In this document: positions 9,427 through 17,992 of the stretch, piece by piece
Layout: each line of letters starts with the position of its first letter
Position numbering within the stretch: the stretch's first letter is position 1
DNA from: DASVBE01 sp963770375
GTDB taxonomy: Bacteria > Actinomycetota > Actinomycetes > Streptosporangiales > Streptosporangiaceae
DNA: 64,000 bases
Direction of reading: 5' to 3'
NCBI GenBank assembly: GCA_963770375.1
Contig: CAVYPM010000001.1
Location: 1-64,000, forward strand
Notes under the pieces: generated by a model
Seen by the model: only the letters and a program-made list of their open reading frames with translations
Database searches by the model: none
What the model was told of the DNA's origin: nothing
Position numbers and translations under genes: made by a program

Positions 9427-10960
9427 ATGAGCCGCCACGACGTTCCCCAACGCCGCGGCGGGCCCACGGTGAGCAAGGGCCGCCGGGGCCCGCGAACCGG
9501 CCCCAAACCCAGTCTCAAGATGCGGGTCCTTGGCTGGGGCTCTATTGCGTTCACATGCTTGCTGGTTGTGACGTCCCTATATTTCTACTCGGTATATAGG
9601 GATGACGTCAACAGCATCCACCAGATCAAGATCACCGGGCTCGGCAAGCGGCCGCCGAAGTACACCAACGCGCTGAATATCCTGCTTATCGGTTCTGACA
9701 CCCGCAAGGGCGCGAACAAGCAGTTCGGCCGGTCGCTGGTGGACGGCGGCCAGCGCTCGGACACGATCATCCTGCTGCACGTCTCCCCCGGCCGTAAGGG
9801 CGCGGTGGTGATCAGCTTCCCGCGGGACACCGTGGTGCCCACGCTGGCCTGCCCCGCGCACGGGACCGGCACCCCCGGCCAGGTCGCGGACCCGACCGCG
9901 CTGGAGCGGATCAACGCCACGTTCGCCAACGGCGGCCCCTCCTGCCTGTACAAGACCGTCGAGCAGATCACCGGCGTGCGCATCGACCCACTTCGTCCAG
10001 CTGGACTTCGTCGGCTTCGAGCACGTGGTCAACGACATCGGCGGCGTCGACATCTGCCTGCCGTTCGCGGTCAGCAACCCGCAGTCCGGCCTGCACCTCT
10101 CGGCCGGCAAGCACCACGTCAAGGGCAAGGAGGCGCTGGCCTTCTGGCGGATCAGGGAGAACATCGGCGAGGGCTCGGACCTGCAGCGGATCCAGCGCGA
10201 TCAGTACCTGATGGCCTCGCTGGTGCAGGGCGTGGAGAAGAAAGGCATCCTGGGCAGCGTCACCCAGGTGTTCTCGGTGGTCAAGGACGTGGCCAGCGCG
10301 ATGACCACGGACATGGACCTGAACTCGATGGTGTCGATCCTGGGCAGCGTCCGCAACCTGAACACCAAGGACATCCAGTTCGTCCAGGTGCCCACGGTGG
10401 CCTACCCGGGTGACCCGCAGGCCGAGGTGGAGTTCGCCCAGCCCGGCGCCCAGGACCTGTTCAGCGCGATCGCGCACGACAAGACCCTGCCGCCGACCAA
10501 GAAGACCACCACCCCGGTGCTGGCCGCGGCCGATCCGTCCGACGTCAACGTTCAGGTGCTGAACGGCTCCGGGTCCAACGGCATCGCCGCGACCACCGGC
10601 GCGGCGCTGGCCAGCCGCGGGTTCCACGTGCTGGGCACCGGCGACGCGAGCGCGTTCAACTACACCTCCTCGGTCATCGAGTACGCCAGTTCGGCCGAGA
10701 AGCCCCAGGTGCAGACGCTGCGCAAGCAGCTCGACAACGTGATCGTGAAGAAGGACCCGAGCCTGGAAGCGGGCACGGTGGAGCTGATCCTCGGCTCGGA
10801 CTACGCCGGCACGCTGGCCACCCCCGGCGGCACCAGCCCGGGCAGCGGCAAGAAGTCGGTCAACGGGCTGAGCAAGACCTTCGGCGGCATCAAGGGCAAC
10901 GCCGCCTGCAAGAGCGACACAGGCGCGTTCGCCGGGCCGAACAGCCCGACGATCCCGTAG
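9427..10960 (+). CDS. LytR-CpsA-Psr (LCP) wall-polymer ligase with LytR_C domain, one frameshift
   Basis: LCP proteins transfer teichoic acid- or arabinogalactan-type polymers from a lipid carrier to peptidoglycan on the outer membrane face. The sequence shows a basic N-terminus, one membrane span (about residues 40-58, IAFTCLLVVTSLYFYSVY), the LCP core (NILLIGSDTRKG, GQRSDTIILLHV, VVISFPRDTVV, FWRIRENIGEGSDLQRIQRD) and a C-terminal LytR_C domain (VNVQVLNGSGSNGIA). At about 9987 the reading ATC GAC C CAC TTC GTC contains one extra C: frame 1 reads to GVRID, then the next frame continues HFVQLDFVGFEHVVNDIGGV. The span is one base over a multiple of three. The start follows GGAGG. Neighbouring genes fit wall-polymer synthesis. 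Confidence 0.85.
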
Positions 10961-10997
10961 CGGGCCCCGAGCCGGACAGAGAAATAGAGCCTGCCCG

Positions 10998-11588
10998 ATG
11001 GAGCTGTTCACCAGCTGGCACAGCTGGGCGGACGCGGAACCTGAACTGCGCCGCCGCCTCCCGGAGCCGGCCGTCGCGGTCCTGCACCAGGCCATGGATA
11101 GCGCGGCCCGGTGGCACGGCGACCAGCGCCGCCCGACCGGCGCGCCCTACACCGACCACCTGCTCGAGGCGCTGGAGATCCTGGTCCGCGGGGCCGGCGT
11201 AACCGATCCCGACGTGCTGGCCGCCGCCGTGCTGCACGACACGGTCGAGGACACCGGCTGCACGCCAGCAGACCTGGCCGCCGCGTTCGGCCCGCGGGTG
11301 GCCGAGCTGGTGGGCTGGGTGACGATCCCGGAGCCGGGCCCCGGGCAGGACAAGGCGGCGGTCAAGGAGGCCAGCCTGCGCGGGCTGGCCGCGGCGCCGC
11401 CCGCCGCGATCCTGGTCAAGCTGGCCGACCGGGCCAGCAACGTGCAGACCCTGCGCAACCTGCCGCTGCCCAGGCAGCGCGCCTACTACGCGCAGACGAC
11501 CGAGCTGATCATGCCGCTAGCCGCCGGCCAGCCCTGGTTCAGGGCCTGGTACGCGCAGTGGCAGGCCAGCCACGCCGACCTGGCCTGA
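10998..11588 (+). CDS. Small HD-domain protein, (p)ppGpp hydrolase-like
   Basis: 196 residues. The motifs RRPTGAPYTDHLLEAL, AAAVLHDTVEDTG and LVKLADRASNVQTLRNLP match the HD hydrolase half of RelA/SpoT enzymes, including the HDxxED signature and the KLADRxxN segment. There is no synthetase, TGS or ACT domain, so it resembles a stand-alone small alarmone hydrolase (Mesh1-like). These cleave the 3' pyrophosphate of (p)ppGpp with Mn2+ in the cytoplasm; some family members act on other nucleotides, so the substrate is inferred. It follows the LCP gene by 37 bases in the same direction, so co-transcription is possible. The ribosome binding site is weak. Confidence 0.8.
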   Translation: MELFTSWHSWADAEPELRRRLPEPAVAVLHQAMDSAARWHGDQRRPTGAPYTDHLLEALEILVRGAGVTDPDVLAAAVLHDTVEDTGCTPADLAAAFGPRVAELVGWVTIPEPGPGQDKAAVKEASLRGLAAAPPAAILVKLADRASNVQTLRNLPLPRQRAYYAQTTELIMPLAAGQPWFRAWYAQWQASHADLA

Positions 11589-11592
11589 CCCG

Positions 11593-12870
11593 TCAGGCGG
11601 GCTGGCTGGCGGCTTCCGCGGTCGCCGCGGTGACCTCGGCGACCGCCTCGGCCGTCGCGCGCCGCTGCGCCGCCAGGGCGACCTGGAGCCAGGCCAGCAG
11701 GGCCGCCGGGTAGATGAAGTAGCCGAACCTGGTCGCCGGGGCGAGCACGAACATCAGCGTGAGGCCGATGATCAGATACCAGGCCGCGCTGGCCACGTCC
11801 CGTGGCGGCCGGTAGACCAGCATCCCGGCGATGATCACCCCGGCCAGGATGAGCAAGCCCACCGCGATCAGGTGCCCGGTATGCCCGGTCGTGGCGAGCA
11901 GGTGGCCGGGCAGCGGGCTGGCGGCCGGCGAGGTGACGTTGGCCAGGCCGAGCGGGAACATGATCGTATTGGCCACCAGCGCGCCCGGCCACAGCACCGC
12001 CACCGGCCCGATCAGCGCGCCGCACGCGACCACGGCGGCCACCAGGAACCGCATCAGCGGCACCTTGCCGTCGCGGACCAGGATGAGCACGCCGATCACC
12101 ACAATGGCCGGCCAGGCCGTAGCCTTGGCCGCCGCGGCCACGCCGATGGCCAGGCCGGCCAGCACGTGCCGGGGCCTGCGCCACAGCAGGGCCAGGCCCA
12201 GGCACATCAGGGCCAGGATCGGGATATCGGTGCCGCCCACGGCGAGCTCGAACGCGATCACCGGGGTAGCCGCCACGAACAGGGTCCACCGGATCACGTG
12301 CTGGGCCCCCGCGGCGAGCAGAGCCAGCGCGAAGAGCACAAGGAAGGCCACCCCGAACCAGACCCGCGGGTCGGCCAGCGTGGCCGAGCCGTAGACCGCG
12401 TGCGGCACGCCGAACAGCGACATCACCGGCAGGTAGGGGTTATAGGCGTTGGGGTCGTGCACCGAGGCCAGCGCCGCCGCGGTCTCGTACGGCGAGTGGT
12501 GGGTTACCAGTTCATGCGCGGAGCGCTCGATGACCGACACCTCGGGCTGGCGGCTTTGCGTGGCGGCGTTCCAGAACAGCGGCGCGACCAGCGCCCCGCC
12601 GACACTGACCAGCAGGGCCAGGTCCAGCCCGCGGCGGCGCCAGGCCAGCACCGCGGCCGCGGCCACCGCGTACGCGCAGGCGGCCACCAGGCCCCACCGG
12701 CGGTGCAGGCCATTGTCGCTGAACACGGACACCCCGGCGGCGAACAGCGCACACGCCGCGAACGCGGCAGCACACCAGTACCGGGGCACCTTCACCGGAG
12801 CCAGCCCCCTGGCCAGCCGGGCGAGCAGGGCCTCAATCCCCGGGCCTGCCGTCAACCCTCGCACGGCCAT
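11593..12870 (-). CDS. GT87 / DUF2029-type membrane glycosyltransferase-like protein
   Basis: 425 residues from ATG at 12868-12870 after GGAGG. About ten hydrophobic spans are visible, with a periplasmic loop (HSPYETAAALASVHDPNAYN) resembling the acceptor loop of DUF2029 (GT87) polyprenol-phosphate mannosyltransferases such as mycobacterial PimE-type enzymes, and VGGTDIPILALMCLGLALLW further on. A catalytic aspartate can be suspected in HDPNAYNPYLP but was not verified. The C-terminus is a soluble Ala-rich tail. It ends four bases from the convergent HD gene. It likely belongs functionally with the adjacent DUF5941 and LCP genes in envelope glycan assembly. Confidence 0.7.
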   Translation of the reverse strand: MAVRGLTAGPGIEALLARLARGLAPVKVPRYWCAAAFAACALFAAGVSVFSDNGLHRRWGLVAACAYAVAAAAVLAWRRRGLDLALLVSVGGALVAPLFWNAATQSRQPEVSVIERSAHELVTHHSPYETAAALASVHDPNAYNPYLPVMSLFGVPHAVYGSATLADPRVWFGVAFLVLFALALLAAGAQHVIRWTLFVAATPVIAFELAVGGTDIPILALMCLGLALLWRRPRHVLAGLAIGVAAAAKATAWPAIVVIGVLILVRDGKVPLMRFLVAAVVACGALIGPVAVLWPGALVANTIMFPLGLANVTSPAASPLPGHLLATTGHTGHLIAVGLLILAGVIIAGMLVYRPPRDVASAAWYLIIGLTLMFVLAPATRFGYFIYPAALLAWLQVALAAQRRATAEAVAEVTAATAEAASQPA

Positions 12871-12956
12871 ATAGGGTCCTCCACCCCGCCGAGTGTAGTC
12901 CGCAGCGCTCCGGTCGCCTGAGAATAAACACTCAGCCAACCTTGAGGCATTCCGCA

Positions 12957-14258
12957 TTATTGCCCGGAAACCACCGGAATGTGCCCAGCGCCGTCCGGCC
13001 GGCTCCCGGCCGCCCGGGCCCCGGCCGCCCGCCGCGGCCCGCCCCGGGCCCGCAGGGCCCGTACGACCAGCACCGCGATGTACCCGGTCAGGAGCACGTA
13101 CGCGAGCGTAGCCAGGCCGAGGGCCGCGCCCAGGCCGGCCACCAGCATCCGGCCGTCCCAGCCCAGCGCGAGACCGGCCGGGACGCCCGCAGTCAGTGCC
13201 CGATAGTGCAGCGCGATCAGCGCGCACAGCAGGAAGACCAGCGCCAGCGGCACCCCGGACGCGAACCCGGCGGCGGCCAGGTACACGTACTGGCCCGCCA
13301 GCAGCAGCGCCGGGGTCAGCCAGTCCAGCCGCCCGTCGTGCGGATGGCTGGCTCCCACCGAGGCCAGCAGCATCGCGATCACCGGCGTGATCAGCAGGAA
13401 CCCGGGCAGGTCCCGCAGGCCGAGGACGGCCAGCACGCACACGCCGGCCAGCCCGGTCAGGGCCGGCGGCAGCGGGATCAGCTGCCCCTGGACCAGCCGG
13501 CCCAGCCAGGTGGCGACCGGGCCGTCGTCCCGCAAGGCCGGCACCGGCCGCACCTCGGCCGGGACCGCACCGCGGGTCACGATCATCGAGGCCAGCGCAA
13601 CCGCCGACCACCAGGCAAGACCGGTCAGCGCGGCCTGGCTCCCCCATACCGGGGTGACCACCGCGACCAGCAGTATCTGCCCGCCGGGCGGGAAGGCGAG
13701 CACCCGCCAGACGAACCCCTCCAGCGAGGCCTCCCGCGGCCCGTCCGGTTCCGGGTCGCTGCACGCACTGGCCACCTGCCGGATCGTCAGCAGGATCAGC
13801 ACGATGATGGCCAGCCGCCACAAGCCCGGCTGACCCGCCGCGGTGCCGCCTGCGGCCAGCGCGGCGACGATCGCCGCCTCCACCGCCACCCCGGACAGCT
13901 GGCCCGCCGCGCGCTCCGCGGCGGTCCGCGGCCACGCCCCGAACTGCGGGCCGGCCAGCCCCCGTGCGGTTCGCCCGGCCAGGTAGCTGGCACACAAGGC
14001 CGCCGCGCCGATCGCGCTGCCGGACGGCTGGCCCGCGGTGAACCAGACCGCCGCGACCGCGCCGAGCGCGGCAGAGATGCCCGCCGCCGAGGCCGCGGGG
14101 AGCCAGCGGCACGCCGAAAGACCGGACAGCCGCTGCGGCAGGCCATCGACGGCCTGCGCGACGGTTGCCGCGGTCATCGCACGGTTCCCTTCCCCCATCC
14201 AGCCCAGCAGCCCGGCAGGCATCAGCAGCCGGCCGTGCCGCTGAATACCCACCTGCAC
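12957..14258 (-). CDS. DUF5941-like polytopic membrane protein
   Basis: 433 residues if started at 14258, about 406 from the alternative ATG at 14177 (MTAATVAQAVDG), which is the more likely start by hydrophobicity pattern. Around nine membrane spans are separated by short loops; a conserved-looking soluble loop is DPEPDGPREASLEGFVWRVL. The C-terminal tail is basic and Gly/Ala rich. Its resemblance is to actinobacterial DUF5941 domains, which occur alone or fused to sugar nucleotidyl- or CDP-alcohol transferases; here a cytidylyltransferase gene lies next to it on the opposite strand. The biochemical function is unknown; a role in cell-surface glycopolymer or phospholipid synthesis is inference from the neighbourhood. 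Confidence 0.65.
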   Translation of the reverse strand: MQVGIQRHGRLLMPAGLLGWMGEGNRAMTAATVAQAVDGLPQRLSGLSACRWLPAASAAGISAALGAVAAVWFTAGQPSGSAIGAAALCASYLAGRTARGLAGPQFGAWPRTAAERAAGQLSGVAVEAAIVAALAAGGTAAGQPGLWRLAIIVLILLTIRQVASACSDPEPDGPREASLEGFVWRVLAFPPGGQILLVAVVTPVWGSQAALTGLAWWSAVALASMIVTRGAVPAEVRPVPALRDDGPVATWLGRLVQGQLIPLPPALTGLAGVCVLAVLGLRDLPGFLLITPVIAMLLASVGASHPHDGRLDWLTPALLLAGQYVYLAAAGFASGVPLALVFLLCALIALHYRALTAGVPAGLALGWDGRMLVAGLGAALGLATLAYVLLTGYIAVLVVRALRARGGPRRAAGARAAGSRPDGAGHIPVVSGQ

Positions 14259-14463
14259 GGCGCTTAGACATCACGTCCAGCGGCGCGCAGGCATGCCACA
14301 CCTAGGGCTGAACGTTACGCGCCCGGCGGGCGGACGGGGCTCACCCGCGCCGGGTGACGCCCAATCAACTGCCCGGGGCAGCGCCGCGCCGTCCGCACCG
14401 GGTGCCGCCCCGCCGCCTGCGCCGGGTAACGCCGCGCTCTCCCGCGCCGGGTACAGTCCGCTC

Positions 14464-15156
14464 ATGCGGACGGTCGCAGTGGTGCTGGCGGCGGGTTCGG
14501 GCCAGCGGTTCGGCGGCGAGCTGCCCAAGCAGCTCCAGCGGCTGGCCGGGCGGACCCTGATCGAGCATTCGGTGGGCGCGTTCCAGGACGCCCCGGGCGT
14601 GGACGCGATCCTGCTGGTGGTGTCCCCCGACCTGGCCGGCCCGGTCGGCGAGCTGCTCGGCGGCCGCTACGGCAAGGTCACCGCGATCGTCGAGGGCGGC
14701 GCGACCCGCACCGACTCGACCCGCCGGGCCCTGGCCGCGCTCGGCGACGAGGAATGCGACGTGCTGTTCCACGACGCCGCCCGGCCGCTGGTCGACCAGG
14801 CCACGATCGCCGGCTGCGTGGCCGCGCTGGCCACCGACCGGGCCGTCGGGGTGGCGATCCCGTCCTCGGACAGCATCTTCGAGACCAGGGACGGCGTCGT
14901 GACCGCGATGCCCCGGCGGGACGCGCTGCTGCGCTGCCAGACCCCGCAGGGCTTCCGGCTGTCGGTGATCCGCCGCGCCTACCAGCTGGCCGACGCCGAC
15001 CCCGGGTTCGCCAGTTCTGCCCCGACCGACGACTGCGGAGTCGTGCTGCGCTACCTGCCGGACGTGCCGGTGCGGGCCGTGCCCGGCAGCGAGCGCAACC
15101 TGAAGATCACCTACCCCGCCGACCTGGCCATCGCCGAGCTGCTGCTCAGTCCCTAA
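14464..15156 (+). CDS. IspD/TarI-family cytidylyltransferase
   Basis: 230 residues from ATG at 14464 (MRTVAVVLAAGSGQRFGGEL). The nucleotide-binding P-loop (LAAGSGxRFG..PKQ), EGGATRTDSTRRAL, VLFHDAARPLV and CQTPQGFRLSVIRRAY mark a CTP:sugar-alcohol-phosphate cytidylyltransferase. IspD makes CDP-methylerythritol for isoprenoids; TarI makes CDP-ribitol for wall polymers. The C-terminal GSERNLKITYPADLAIAEL and the envelope-gene context favour TarI-like, but no ispF or carD is adjacent to test this. The frame is open upstream to 14293 through a proline-rich repeat, so the start was chosen at the domain boundary. Its stop codon sits in a 15-bp tandem repeat. Confidence 0.82.
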   Translation: MRTVAVVLAAGSGQRFGGELPKQLQRLAGRTLIEHSVGAFQDAPGVDAILLVVSPDLAGPVGELLGGRYGKVTAIVEGGATRTDSTRRALAALGDEECDVLFHDAARPLVDQATIAGCVAALATDRAVGVAIPSSDSIFETRDGVVTAMPRRDALLRCQTPQGFRLSVIRRAYQLADADPGFASSAPTDDCGVVLRYLPDVPVRAVPGSERNLKITYPADLAIAELLLSP

Positions 15157-15205
15157 CCAACATGGCCCTAACCAACATGGCACTGAACAACATGGCACTG
15201 ACCAG
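15152..15205 (+). repeat. 15-bp tandem repeat spanning the cytidylyltransferase stop codon
   Basis: CCTAACCAACATGGC occurs twice exactly (15152-15166, 15167-15181), then once with changes (ACTGAACAACATGGC, 15182-15196), then a partial copy. The gene's TAA (15154-15156) lies inside the first unit. Confidence 0.85.
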
Positions 15206-15231
15206 GCCGGCGCGGCCCGGCGCGCGCTCCC

Positions 15232-16779
15232 TTACAGCGCAGTGTCCTCCAGCATCTCGGTGACCAGCGCGGCGATCGGCGACCGCTCCGACCTGGTCAG
15301 GGTGACGTGCGCGAACAGCGGATGGCCCTTCAGCTTCTCGATCACCGCGACCACCCCGTCGTGGCGCCCCACCCGCAGGTTGTCCCGCTGCGCCACGTCG
15401 TGGGTGAGCACCACCCGTGACCCGGCGCCGATCCGGGACAGCACGGTGAGCAGCACGCCGCGCTCCAGGGACTGGGCCTCGTCCACGATCACGAACGAAT
15501 CGTGCAGCGACCGGCCGCGGATGTGGGTCAGCGGCAGGACCTCCAGCATGTTGCGCATCAGGACGTGCTCGATGACCTCCTTCGAGCACACCGCGGACAG
15601 GGTGTCGTGCACCGCCTGCGCCCAGGGGCCCATCTTCTCGGCCTCCGAGCCGGGCAGATAGCCGAGGTCCTGGCCGCCGACCGCGTACAGCGGGCGGAAC
15701 ACCACCAGCTTGCTGTGCTGCCGGCGCTCCATCACCGCCTCGAGACCGGCGCACAGGGCCAGCGCCGACTTCCCGGTGCCGGCCCGGCCGCCCAGCGACA
15801 CGATCCCGATCTTCGGGTCGAGCAGCAGGTCAAGCGCGATCCGCTGCTCGGCGCTGCGGCCGCGCAGGCCGAACGCCTCCCGGTCGCCGCGGACCAGCAG
15901 CACGGACTTGTCCGGCTGCACCCGGCCCAGCGCGCTGCCGGTGCTGGACCCGGCCGACGCCAGCACCAGCCCGGTGTGGCAGGGCAGGTCCCTGGCTCCC
16001 TCGTGGTCGAGCTGCCCCTTCTCGTACAGCTCGTCCATGTCCGCGGCGGTGATGTCGAGTTCCGCCATCCCGGTCCAGCCGGACTGGGCCGGCAGCTCCG
16101 CGCGGTACTCCTGCGCGGTCAGCCCCACCGACGCGGCCTTCACCCGCAGCGGCAGGTCCTTGCTGACCAGCACGACCTGCGCACCCTCGGCGGCCAGGCT
16201 GCAGGCGACGGACAGGATCCTGGTGTCGTTGTCGCCCTGCCGGAAGCCGGCCGGCAGGATCGCCGGGTCGGAGTGGTTCAGCTCCACCCGCACCGTGCCG
16301 CCCTGCTCGCCGATCGGCAGTTCCTCGTCCAGCCGGCCGTACTCCACCCGCAGGTCGTCCAGGGCGCGCAGCGCCTGGCGGGCGAAGTAGCCGAGCTCCG
16401 GATGGTCCCGTTTGCCCTCCAGCTCGGTGATCACCACGATCGGCAGCACCACCTCATGCTCGGCGAACCGGCCGATGGCAGCCGGGTCGGCCAGCAGGAC
16501 GCTGGTGTCCAGAACGTAGGTGATCCGGCGGGAAGCCGCGGGATCGGGGCCGGCCGGGGCGGGCACGGCCTCAGCGGCGGGGCCAGCCGCGGCGGGGCGG
16601 CGGACCCGGCGGCGTGGAGCCGCTGCGGCGGCAGGCGCTAGGCCGGGCGCCGCAGCGCCGGGCAAGCCAGGCGGCTCCGCGTGATCGCGGGCGGGGCGGC
16701 TGGTGCTTGCCGAGGAGCTGTCGGATCGGTTGCTGACGGACCGCGGCTGCGCGCCGCGGCTGGATGCAGATGTGGCCAC
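15232..16779 (-). CDS. PIN-PhoH fusion ATPase (PhoH2 type)
   Basis: 515 residues, GTG start at 16779 after AGGGGAG. A disordered Ala/Pro-rich N-terminus (1-84) is followed by a PIN-type RNase domain starting ITYVLDTSVLLADP (Asp91), with the further acidic residues of VITELEGKRD and QGDNDTRIL. A PhoH ATPase then shows Walker A GRAGTGKS (331-338), Walker B VDEAQ (about 432-436) and a helicase-like sensor region. PhoH2 proteins couple ATP-driven unwinding to RNA cleavage in the cytoplasm. The length matches actinobacterial PhoH2. There is no small antitoxin-like frame immediately upstream, unlike in mycobacterial phoAT-phoH2. Same strand as the isoprenyl transferase behind a 250-base gap. Confidence 0.9.
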   Translation of the reverse strand: MATSASSRGAQPRSVSNRSDSSSASTSRPARDHAEPPGLPGAAAPGLAPAAAAAPRRRVRRPAAAGPAAEAVPAPAGPDPAASRRITYVLDTSVLLADPAAIGRFAEHEVVLPIVVITELEGKRDHPELGYFARQALRALDDLRVEYGRLDEELPIGEQGGTVRVELNHSDPAILPAGFRQGDNDTRILSVACSLAAEGAQVVLVSKDLPLRVKAASVGLTAQEYRAELPAQSGWTGMAELDITAADMDELYEKGQLDHEGARDLPCHTGLVLASAGSSTGSALGRVQPDKSVLLVRGDREAFGLRGRSAEQRIALDLLLDPKIGIVSLGGRAGTGKSALALCAGLEAVMERRQHSKLVVFRPLYAVGGQDLGYLPGSEAEKMGPWAQAVHDTLSAVCSKEVIEHVLMRNMLEVLPLTHIRGRSLHDSFVIVDEAQSLERGVLLTVLSRIGAGSRVVLTHDVAQRDNLRVGRHDGVVAVIEKLKGHPLFAHVTLTRSERSPIAALVTEMLEDTAL

Positions 16780-17029
16780 TCGCTCTCCCCTGGGCGTCCC
16801 GAGGGACGCCGCGTTCGGACACAGACGTGTCGGCGGGACCGGGACCGGCCAGCGAAGGGCCGGGCGCCGGCCCTTCGCTCATCTCGCCTGCGCGCCAGGA
16901 CGCGAAGCTCGAAGATCTCGAGGGCCTTTCCCGTCGGGCGGCTACGCACCGCCCGTCCACCAATGACGGTACCCGCTGATACCGGGTGCCCGGAAGTACC
17001 GAAATGCGCGACCTGCTGGCGAGGATGTG

Positions 17030-17791
17030 CTAAGCGCCGAAGCGGCGGTGCCGCGCGGCGTACGAGCGCAGCGCGCGGAGGAAGTCAACCCGGCGGAACG
17101 CGGGCCAGTAGGCGTCGCAGAAGTAGAACTCGGACTGGGCGCTCTGCCACAGCAGGAAGCCGCCCAGGCGCTGCTCCCCCGAGGTCCTGATCACCAGGTC
17201 CGGGTCGGGCTGGCCGGCCGTGTACAGGTGCTCGGCGATGTGCTCGACGTCGAGGATGCCGGCCAGCTCCTCGATGGTGGTCCCCCGGGTCGCGTGGTCC
17301 TGGAGCAGGGACCGGACCGCGTCCGCGATCTCCCGCCGCCCGCCGTAGCCCACCGCCACGTTGACCAGCAGGCCATCCCGGCCGGCCGTCACCTCGCCGG
17401 CGTCCTTCAGCGCCCGGGCGGTCTCCGCGGGCAGCAGGTCCAGGGCGCCGACCGGGTTGATCCGCCAGCCGCCGTCGACCAGCTCGCGCACGGTTTCCTC
17501 GATGATCCGCAGCAGCGGCTCGAGCTCGCTGGCCGGGCGGCTCAGGTTGTCGGTCGACAGCAGCCACAGGGTGACCACCTCGACGCCGTACTGCTGGCAC
17601 CACTCGAGCAGCTCGAAGATCTTGTCGGCACCCTTCTGGTGCCCCCGGCTGACGTCCGTTATGCCCGCCGACCGGGCCCACCGGCGGTTGCCGTCGCACA
17701 TCACGCCGACGTGGTGCGGGATCGCGGACGCCGACAGGCGCCGCTCGAGCCGCCGCTCATAGAGGCGGTAGACGAGCTTGCGCAATCCCAT
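17030..17791 (-). CDS. Cis-prenyl (Z-isoprenyl) diphosphate synthase, UppS family
   Basis: 253 residues from ATG at 17789-17791 after GAGAGGGG. Signatures are HHVGVMCDGNRRWAR (catalytic Asp33), GHQKGADKIFELLEWC, TLWLLSTDNLSRP, LLVNVAVGYGGRREIADAV and LVIRTSGEQRLGGFLLWQSAQSEFYF. The enzyme condenses isopentenyl diphosphate in cis to make polyprenyl diphosphates, the carriers used by GT-C enzymes and for peptidoglycan. The CDGNRRW variant and the short length resemble mycobacterial short-chain Z-prenyl synthases (Rv1086-like) as well as UppS, so product chain length is uncertain. Confidence 0.9.
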   Translation of the reverse strand: MGLRKLVYRLYERRLERRLSASAIPHHVGVMCDGNRRWARSAGITDVSRGHQKGADKIFELLEWCQQYGVEVVTLWLLSTDNLSRPASELEPLLRIIEETVRELVDGGWRINPVGALDLLPAETARALKDAGEVTAGRDGLLVNVAVGYGGRREIADAVRSLLQDHATRGTTIEELAGILDVEHIAEHLYTAGQPDPDLVIRTSGEQRLGGFLLWQSAQSEFYFCDAYWPAFRRVDFLRALRSYAARHRRFGA

Positions 17792-17934
17792 CCGGCATCC
17801 CCTCTCCCGCCGGCGGCCGCCCGCGGCGACCAAGATCGGCAGTGCCTACCCTAACAACACAAGGTAATGCAATTACCGCAAAGAGTTAGTCAAGGTACGG
17901 GCGGGGTCGCGCCGGGCTCCCGCGCCCGGTGCAC

Positions 17935-17972
17935 ACGGCACCCCCTGCACCATACGGCGCAGGGGGTGCCGT
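17935..17972 (-). terminator. Strong hairpin terminator after pckA
   Basis: ACGGCACCCCCTGC (17935-17948) and GCAGGGGGTGCCGT (17959-17972) form a 14-bp perfect stem with a 10-base loop, 20 bases past the pckA stop. There is no long T tract. Confidence 0.75.
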
Positions 17973-17992
17973 CGCAGCGCTGAGCCGCGTGC

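Noticed and set aside
11593..14301. A single 902-codon gene covering GT87 and DUF5941
   Set aside because: Only the 3' part is in the real frame. A start with GGAGG at 12870 and a separate conserved membrane protein in another frame (12957-14258) show two genes.
14293..14463. Proline-rich N-terminal extension of the cytidylyltransferase
   Set aside because: It is made of imperfect GCGCCGGGT repeats without a ribosome binding site; the nucleotide-binding domain begins at 14464.
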